A stretch of 10,883 nucleotides of DNA from Hemicentrotus pulcherrimus (lineage: Eukaryota; Echinodermata; Echinoidea; Camarodonta; Strongylocentrotidae). A program made the translations under genes and the position numbers. The DNA lies in the NCBI GenBank assembly GCA_003118195.1, contig BEXV01000654.1, positions 185,508-196,390 of the forward strand. The letters run 5' to 3'. Below are positions 7,601 through 10,883 of this stretch, piece by piece. The number at the start of each line of letters is the position of its first letter. Position 1 is the stretch's first letter. The notes under the pieces are model-generated. The model was not told where the DNA came from. It worked only from the letters and a program-made list of their open reading frames with translations, and searched no databases.

Positions 7601-9099
7601 CATCACAATTTAGTGAATTGCCATTTGGTCTACAACCGGTTCATCTACTACCAATAAGTCTAATAATAATTTCACAATTATTATTAGACAAACTGGGAAT
7701 TAGACCGACTGGAAATTAAACTAATTGGGGAGTACCGTATACCAAATGGCAATAAACCATCCCAATATCCAATGGGACAAATCATCCTTTTCTACTTTCT
7801 CTTTTTTTCTTTCTTTGTTTCTTCTTTTCTTTCCCGCCTCCCATGTTGGAGGAAGGGCACAAAAATATCCTTGCAATTTTCTGGCCAAACTAATATTTTG
7901 TTTTACATTTCTTTCTTTCTTTCTGTGATTTAAAAAACACACAAAAAAACCTACATACAATCCTCTGACTTGTTTCACTTTTATTTGAAAAAATATTTAA
8001 TAGGCTCTATATGCATTATTTATGACAAAACATACACTCTTACAATCATGAAAGTGTTTGATAATTTATCTTATTTATACAGACCTTTTCCAGAATTCTT
8101 CAGATCAGCAAAAAATGTAAGTTTTATTTGGTACTGACAATATTATCTACATTTGCATTATCGGCGCACATTTTATGATAAAATAATTTGAAAAGTTGCC
8201 TTTCCAATTTTCATACTTACTGTCATTTTTAATTAAGTCATATGCATTTTGTGATTAAAATCAGTGATAATTTCAGAGGTAAAAGATATGTAATTTATCT
8301 TATTGACTATTTCTAAAATTGTGACTCACATGGAAATTAATACTTGCTACATGTATGTTTCTTGATGTAATGTGGTGATCATGGCAGAAGTATGTGATGG
8401 GACAGAATGTTTTTGTGAACATAGTTTTACTGAATCTTTTTTCGTTCATCTTTTCAACAGTGAAGCCATGTCAACGTCTACAGCCAGTATACATGGTGAT
8501 GAGGGGTCAGTGCACTTTGTACCAAGCCTAGAAATAAGTGATGGGTAAAAAAAACCTTTTTATCTCTCTCTCTCTCTCTCTCTCCCTCTCTCTTTCTATA
8601 TAGATATAATTATCTATGTATCTCTCAATTTCTGTTATTTTCTTTGTCGTTCTCACTATCGCTCTACAATATACCATTAGTCCCCCCTCTTTTTACCTGA
8701 TATGTATAAATTCTCCATCATTTCAATTGAATAGATGAAAGAATAAATGTTATTCATAATTGTAAACACATATCAATGATGTATGAACTATGATTTTCAT
8801 AGTTTAATGTAAAATATGCTTAATATGTTTTCGGTGCAGAATTGATCTCTTATTGGTGCTATTGCCTCATTATCCTACTTTCTCTTTCCTTGTCTCTCTC
8901 TCTCTCCCTTTCTCTTCTCTCTCTCTCTTTCACTCTCTCTTTCTTTCATTGTCTTTCACCTATATTTGTCTTTGTGCATGCATTTTCCCACAGGCCATCG
9001 TTAGATGCAGAGTTGAACGGGTTAACTATACAGCTACTTTCTTCTGCGCTCACCATCAGTAATGCCTTGCACAGACAAGAATATGCCACAAGACCATGA
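1529..9099 (+). CDS. Eight-exon gene for an unrecognised 299-residue acidic, coiled-coil-like protein
   Basis: Joining exons 1529-1690, 2469-2633, 3312-3429, 6422-6585, 7320-7386, 8083-8116, 8461-8544 and 8994-9099 gives 900 nt: 299 codons plus TGA. The junction phases are 0, 0, 1, 0, 1, 2, 2 and all agree, with GT donors and AG acceptors throughout. The protein has no signal peptide or membrane segment. In order it shows a Ser-rich basic N-terminus with RLKRR (32-36), a predicted short helix ending in a D/E run (about 82-112), a conserved-looking patch with NISAYRWLPN (120-129), a second charged helix (about 155-195), a Ser/Gln-rich linker (204-264), and a helix-like C-terminus with LNGLTIQLLSSAL (273-285). 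The shape suggests a cytoplasmic or nuclear scaffold, cytoskeletal or regulatory adaptor, but I do not recognise the family and give no symbol. Main uncertainties are missing alternative exons and the exact 5' end. Confidence 0.8.
1788..1817 (+). repeat. Homopolymer junction C5-T12-G13
   Basis: Five C, twelve T and thirteen G follow one another without interruption. The G run could form a G-quadruplex-type structure on the + strand. Length polymorphism and sequencing error are likely here. Confidence 0.85.
1827..2038. repeat. Cluster of TATTCATAA / TTATGAATA words in both orientations
   Basis: The nine-base word TATTCATAA occurs at 1827 and 1910. Its reverse complement TTATGAATA occurs at 1893, 1978, 2004 and 2030. 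Degenerate copies lie at about 1867 and 1961. Several reverse copies are followed by GTGACCCC or GTTACCCC, giving a longer unit of roughly 26 bases on the right side. The mixed orientation means the region could fold back, and it resembles the decayed inside of a small satellite or foldback element. It lies immediately after the poly-G run. Confidence 0.75.
2469..2633 (+). CDS. Coding exon 2 (residues 55-109): Ser-rich segment, short helix and acidic run
   Basis: The exon starts after TTTTAG and ends in GAAGAG before a rather weak donor, GTGAAA, at 2634; it is symmetric, phase 0-0. It begins VSVGSVSQSLDQHSESEP, which is Ser-rich. Then comes RLEELSKELETLDEHF (82-97), with heptad-like L/L/L spacing suggesting a short coiled coil, and finally the run DNDDDSDDDQEE. 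The last K of exon 1 plus the first residues here form RKVS, a PKA-type consensus, across the junction. Bases 2479-2491 (GTGTTTCACAAAG) equal the outer part of the foldback element in intron 3. Skipping this exon would keep the frame. Confidence 0.8.
2634..3311 (+). other. Intron 2, ordinary AT-rich with facing pyrimidine and purine tracts
   Basis: It runs from GTGAAA at 2634 to a TTTTATAG acceptor ending at 3311. A TC-rich tract at 2774-2797 is followed about 80 bases later by an AG-rich tract at 2875-2911, and the two are roughly complementary at low complexity. Nothing else resembling a gene or element was seen. Confidence 0.65.
3312..3429 (+). CDS. Coding exon 3 (residues 110-148): WLPN-type patch and acidic helix
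   Basis: The exon continues the acidic run with EWDNCQRGGVNISAYRWLPN, followed by SEEIDDDHLHEPQDFLDEI. It ends at phase 1 before the strong donor GTATGT at 3430. Tryptophans at 111 and 126, in an otherwise polar protein, suggest a small conserved interaction motif. The other two frames also stay open here by chance. The chosen frame is the one that joins both neighbours without a stop. Exons 3 and 4 together (282 nt) could be skipped without changing the frame. Confidence 0.78.
3765..3923 (+). repeat. Pyrimidine (CT-rich) tract in intron 3
   Basis: About 160 bases are mostly C and T, with several (TC)n stretches, such as CTCTCTCTCTCCCTCTCCCT near 3881-3900. It reads as a long Arg/Glu-rich frame on the minus strand, which is an artefact of the purine repeat. 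It is a decayed microsatellite. Confidence 0.8.
4512..4534. repeat. Small hairpin GCCCGTT ... AACGGGC, X-box-like
   Basis: A perfect seven-base stem with a nine-base loop, ATCCAAGGC. The inner part reads GTTATC-CAA-GGCAAC. Its right half matches the RFX-type RGYAAC half-site, and the left half deviates by one base. It may be a chance palindrome, a fragment of a foldback element, or a binding site. There is no further support for any of these. Confidence 0.3.
5965..6095 (+). pseudogene. Decayed duplicate of exon 4 (pseudo-exon)
   Basis: This stretch aligns in order with 6436-6582 of exon 4. The left end matches GTCAGGTTGATGATGAGAT with few changes. The right end shares the exact runs CAAAGATGATCCCTTCA and ATGGTTTCTGATGAA. 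In the exon frame it reads QVDDKIEVF and then loses similarity, ending at a TGA at 6067-6069. The copy is 131 bases against 147, a net loss of 16 that breaks the frame. It lacks a good acceptor and has no GT donor where exon 4 ends. It is therefore a tandem exon duplicate that has decayed, not a working alternative exon. Confidence 0.8.
6102..6390. mobile_element. Foldback (MITE-like) element with inverted arms of about 85 bases
   Basis: The left arm, 6102 to about 6185, begins CTGGGGGGTGTTTCACAAAG. The reverse complement of the right arm, 6390 back to about 6304, begins CCAGGGTAGTGTTTTCACAA. The arms stay alignable through a TTAAGTTGGACTT-like core and the shared TTCATGCCACTGGTT, with a central spacer of about 120 bases. 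It has no coding capacity, which fits a non-autonomous foldback DNA transposon. No clear target-site duplication is visible, so the exact ends and superfamily are open. It sits right after the decayed exon copy and ends 31 bases before exon 4. Confidence 0.8.
6422..6585 (+). CDS. Coding exon 4 (residues 149-203): charged helical segment
   Basis: The acceptor is TTATTGTCACTTACAG; the first codon, Gly149, is split with exon 3. The exon encodes QVDDEIEVFRSSLHSMISQQ, followed by HHRCRELWNQELEESISKMI. This amphipathic, charge-rich segment probably forms an alpha-helix or coiled coil. It ends in CAG before the donor GTTAGA at 6586, at phase 0. A partial, broken copy of the same exon lies about 470 bases upstream. 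The repeated similarity of the 3' half confirms that this sequence is a real ancestral exon. Confidence 0.82.
6679..6697 (+). repeat. Homopolymer junction C10-A9
   Basis: Ten C followed directly by nine A, in the same style as the C-T-G junction in intron 1. Length variation is expected. Confidence 0.85.
7045..7319 (+). repeat. Extended pyrimidine tract directly before exon 5
   Basis: About 275 bases of T/C-rich sequence with TTC, TCTC and T runs continue into the exon 5 acceptor. It is much longer than the usual 15-30 base polypyrimidine tract. It may bind PTB-like splicing regulators, but that is inference from composition. Confidence 0.7.
7320..7386 (+). CDS. Coding exon 5 (residues 204-225): Ser-rich linker
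   Basis: A short exon of 67 bases between TTTCTGCAG and the donor GTAGGT at 7387, going from phase 0 to phase 1. It encodes SSGHSPCQTVPHNSGSQEMW plus SS, a polar linker. Skipping it alone would shift the frame. The small size and long pyrimidine tract make it a candidate for regulated splicing. Confidence 0.72.
7387..8082 (+). other. Intron 5, containing a small foldback element
   Basis: It runs from GTAGGT at 7387 to a TTATTTATACAG acceptor ending at 8082. It holds a CTGTAC/GTACAG hairpin at 7572-7587, a foldback element at 7617-7753, and T/C-rich tracts at about 7790-7840 and 7905-7924. No exon was seen. Confidence 0.65.
7617..7753. mobile_element. 137-base foldback element with ATTGCCATTTGGT ends
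   Basis: The ends are perfect 13-base inverted repeats: ATTGCCATTTGGT at 7617-7629 and ACCAAATGGCAAT at 7741-7753. Near the centre, GTCTAATAATAATT (7658-7671) and its exact complement (7676-7689) make a 14-base stem with a TCAC loop. Words such as TTTGGTCTAC and AATTAGACC recur in both orientations. This resembles the short TTGGTCTAA-type repeats of echinoderm genomes as I remember them; that recollection needs a database check. There is no coding capacity, and the target-site duplication is unclear. Confidence 0.7.
8083..8116 (+). CDS. Coding micro-exon 6 (residues 226-236)
   Basis: Only 34 bases, between TTATTTATACAG and the strong donor GTAAGT at 8117, going from phase 1 to phase 2. It encodes DLFQNSSDQQK, with Asp226 and Ile237 split across the junctions. 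The exact phase fit on both sides supports it despite its size. It is not divisible by three, so skipping or inclusion would switch the reading frame of the C-terminus. Confidence 0.68.
8117..8460 (+). other. Intron 6, ordinary AT-rich
   Basis: It runs from GTAAGT at 8117 to the TTTTCAACAG acceptor ending at 8460. It is AT-rich, and no repeat or gene-like element was noticed. Confidence 0.65.
8461..8544 (+). CDS. Coding exon 7 (residues 237-264): Ser/Thr-rich segment
   Basis: 84 bases after TTTTCAACAG, ending in GATGG before the donor GTAAAA at 8545; symmetric, phase 2-2, so it could be skipped in frame. It encodes EAMSTSTASIHGDEGSVHFV followed by PSLEISD, a polar, possibly phosphorylated linker. 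Confidence 0.75.
8563..8592 (+). repeat. (TC)n microsatellite
   Basis: Eleven uninterrupted TC units and an imperfect continuation begin 18 bases after the intron 7 donor. Likely length-polymorphic. Confidence 0.9.
8880..8945 (+). repeat. Imperfect (TC)n tract before exon 8
   Basis: A TC-rich tract with interruptions, about 50 bases before the exon 8 acceptor. The Leu/Ser-rich frames across it are artefacts. Confidence 0.85.
8994..9099 (+). CDS. Terminal coding exon 8 (residues 265-299 and stop)
   Basis: It starts after TTTTCCCACAG, completes Gly265, and ends at TGA 9097-9099. It encodes PSLDAELNGLTIQLLSSALT, then ISNALHRQEYATRP. The regularly spaced L/I residues with Ser/Ala/Asn between them suggest an amphipathic helix, perhaps a dimerisation or partner-binding segment at the C-terminus. 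No known C-terminal sorting motif is visible. Confidence 0.78.
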
Positions 9100-9245
9100 C
9101 ACACCTTTTCACCTTGCATGCAACGGTGGTTTAGATACAGGGGGTGGGGGCAGGAGGAAGTCCTCCCCCCCCCCTTCCTACACTGAATGGCAAAACAAAT
9201 TGGAAAGAGGGCGGAGAGAAATAAAATGTGGGAGAGAAAAATAAA
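9100..9245 (+). other. Likely 3' UTR
   Basis: From the stop codon to the AATAAA signals at 9220-9225 and 9240-9245. It contains G-rich and C10 (9165-9174) runs that could pair as a local hairpin (GGGGGTGGGGGCAGGAGG facing CCTCCCCCC). The end of the transcript is not certain, because no clear GT-rich downstream element follows within 30 bases. Longer 3' UTRs are possible. Confidence 0.5.
9220..9245 (+). terminator. Paired AATAAA polyadenylation signals
   Basis: Canonical AATAAA at 9220-9225 and again at 9240-9245, about 120-145 bases after the stop codon. Further AATAAA words lie at 9963, 10037 and 10668 and could serve longer transcripts. AATAAA is common by chance in AT-rich DNA, so the choice is tentative. 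Confidence 0.45.
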
Positions 9246-10883
9246 TGCACGCCCTTTCATGCCCCACTCGATGGCCTTAATATTTTTAATTCTAACCTGC
9301 TGGTAGATCCCTCCTAGCTCCTCCCCCTCCCCCACTACCAACAGTGCCCCCCCCCCAGTTGCTAGACCTATGCTTTATCACTGTGTGTGTGTGTGTGTGT
9401 GTGTATGATTATGATGTATACCGTACATCTTATCTTTGTGTTGTACAATGTAGTTGTGTTTGTATGAATTTTAGCATAGTTGCCTCCACAAAATATTTTA
9501 GAATATTACCATGACAAACACATAATATCATTTTGGTTAAGCTCCTACTTAGCATTCACTAAATCCATTACAAAATGTTCAACTGATGTGTTTTGGACAT
9601 CAGAATAATCAATATGAAGAAATACTGGGTGACAAATTTCCTTAAAAATACATTCTGAAGTAACTTTAGGCCCCTCCCCCCCTGTGATCTTGAAATGCCA
9701 GACACTGACCAATATGCTTATTGCAAGTATTTTTTGGACAGATTTAAATACAATTCCAAGACTTTAATTTTTTATTTTTTGTTTGTACTCGATGACAATG
9801 ATTAGTACCTAATTATGTATGAGAGTACTATTATGTAGCCACTATTGACAGAAAGCTAGATAGTCATTACAAGGTAATTGACCTCATTTTTATCATTACA
9901 TAATTTCAAGTATTTTTTTATCTAGTAATTGCATAGTTATATAGAGAAATAGTTAGGACCAAAATAAAAGAACAGCTTTTATTAAGAATATAAACTGAAG
10001 CATTTTCGCCTGGCACTCATCAGAGTATAGGACAGAAATAAATAGAAATTTGTTTTAATTTTGATCAGTGCCTGATGAAAAGCTCCAGTACATCTTTATC
10101 TAAAGTGATGGATCCAAACAAAATGGATTATAACTGTAACATCATTCCTTACAAAGGGACTGATTCATAGGCTTCATATTTCATGCTCTCTTCAAAAGTT
10201 AAAAAATACATCTGTCCTGCCACTTAATACATATAGAAGTCTACTGTCTTTTACTTTACTCTTTGTTCATAAAATGCATCTATCGCGATCGACTGCTATA
10301 AGTTGATTGCCTTGATGTTTACTCTTGTGCTCCTGCTTAGTTATATATCTTGCGGCCCATTGGTTCGCTGATCTCCAAAATAACGGAAGGAGAATAACAG
10401 GAAGAGGATATGTCATCACACTTTCTATCCAAAAGTCTAAATTTTTAATTAATTAGTAAGCGTGAATCTTCGCTGAACTAAATTGTTTTCGCTTACCTTT
10501 TCTGTCATGCAGGCAGTTACACAAATGTGTACATATAAGTATACCCCACCATATGAAAATGAAGCCATGGTTCTTCTTTGTTGCAATCTCAGACATTTAA
10601 GATACTTCAGAAGAAACTGTATTACCATGCTATGAAATATTTGCTTTTGTTTTCTATAAGTCTGAAAAATAAACCATCAGTAAACACATTAATATTTTTA
10701 CATTTTTAAAACCATATGATAGTGATTCACAGCTTTTTTTTTTTTGGTGCCATATTTTTGTTTTGAAAACATTGAAAGGCCTTTTAACACATGATTGCAA
10801 AAACTTTCAAAAAGAAAAGGAAAAAACTCGAAAGTGCTTTTAAACGCTTTGTGAAATGTCTTGAGACTCTTGACATTATAATA
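9246..10883. other. Downstream AT-rich region without a recognised gene
   Basis: No long frame, tRNA-like or exon-like signal was found on either strand. It holds a C10 run (9347-9356), a (TG)n microsatellite (9382-9404), more AATAAA words, an imperfect inverted pair at about 9999-10022 and 10064-10084, a poly-T run near 10735-10745, and, at the end, CTTTGTGAAATGTCT, which resembles the foldback ends of intron 3. It could be intergenic or an extended 3' UTR. Confidence 0.55.
9382..9404 (+). repeat. (TG)n microsatellite
   Basis: About eleven and a half uninterrupted TG units. Likely polymorphic. Confidence 0.95.

Larger units (their letters stand above)
8545..8993 (+). other. Intron 7, with two (TC)n microsatellites
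   Basis: It runs from GTAAAA at 8545 to a TTTTCCCACAG acceptor ending at 8993. It has a (TC)n tract at 8563-8592 just after the donor and another at 8880-8945 shortly before the acceptor. The rest is AT-rich with no gene-like content. Confidence 0.65.

Noticed and set aside
8842..8993. N-terminal extension of the exon 8 frame through (TC)n
   Set aside because: A strong acceptor at 8993 and phase agreement with exon 7 place this part in the intron.
8946..9341. 131-codon frame on the minus strand opposite exon 8 and the 3' UTR
   Set aside because: It lies antisense to a well-supported exon, crosses low-complexity G/C runs and shows no recognisable domain.
1..10883. Search for tRNA, rRNA, CRISPR, bacterial operon or viral genes
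   Set aside because: No cloverleaf-type, rRNA-like, spaced direct-repeat or virus-like coding signal was seen on either strand.

Overview
The window looks like nuclear DNA from an animal, most likely a marine invertebrate deuterostome; an echinoderm such as a sea urchin is my best guess. The DNA is AT-rich. Coding sequence occurs only as short exons with GT/AG borders, separated by introns of about 340 to 3,000 bases. The introns carry (TC)n and (TG)n microsatellites, long pyrimidine tracts, abrupt homopolymer junctions such as C-T-G and C-A runs, and small foldback elements. There is no sign of bacterial operons, ribosome binding sites, CRISPR, or viral genes. The organism is inferred from general character, not from a diagnostic gene.

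One gene on the + strand explains the window. Positions 1-1528 are upstream or 5' untranslated DNA. This stretch has a TATA-like sequence near 222, a CpG-dense patch at 362-431, and an unusual density of CTAG-containing palindromes. The coding region runs from ATG 1529 to TGA 9099 in eight exons: 1529-1690, 2469-2633, 3312-3429, 6422-6585, 7320-7386, 8083-8116, 8461-8544 and 8994-9099. The phases agree at every junction, and the parts add up to exactly 900 nt, or 299 residues plus a stop. The product is a soluble, mostly hydrophilic protein. It has a basic, possibly phosphorylated N-terminal part, a short predicted coiled coil leading into a D/E-rich segment, a second helical segment in exon 4, a Ser-rich linker, and a hydrophobic helix-like C-terminus. 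I do not recognise the family, so no symbol is given.

The most interesting part is intron 3 next to exon 4. A decayed, frame-shifted copy of exon 4 lies at 5965-6095. It is followed directly by a roughly 289-base foldback element (6102-6390), whose far end lies only 31 bases before the true exon 4. The outer sequence of that element, GTGTTTCACAAAG, also occurs inside coding exon 2, so part of that exon may derive from a mobile-element end. Other repeats are a cluster of TATTCATAA/TTATGAATA words in intron 1 and a second small foldback element in intron 5.

Downstream of 9099 lies a short 3' UTR with AATAAA signals at 9220 and 9240 and further candidates to 10668. After that comes about 1.6 kb of AT-rich DNA in which I find no gene.
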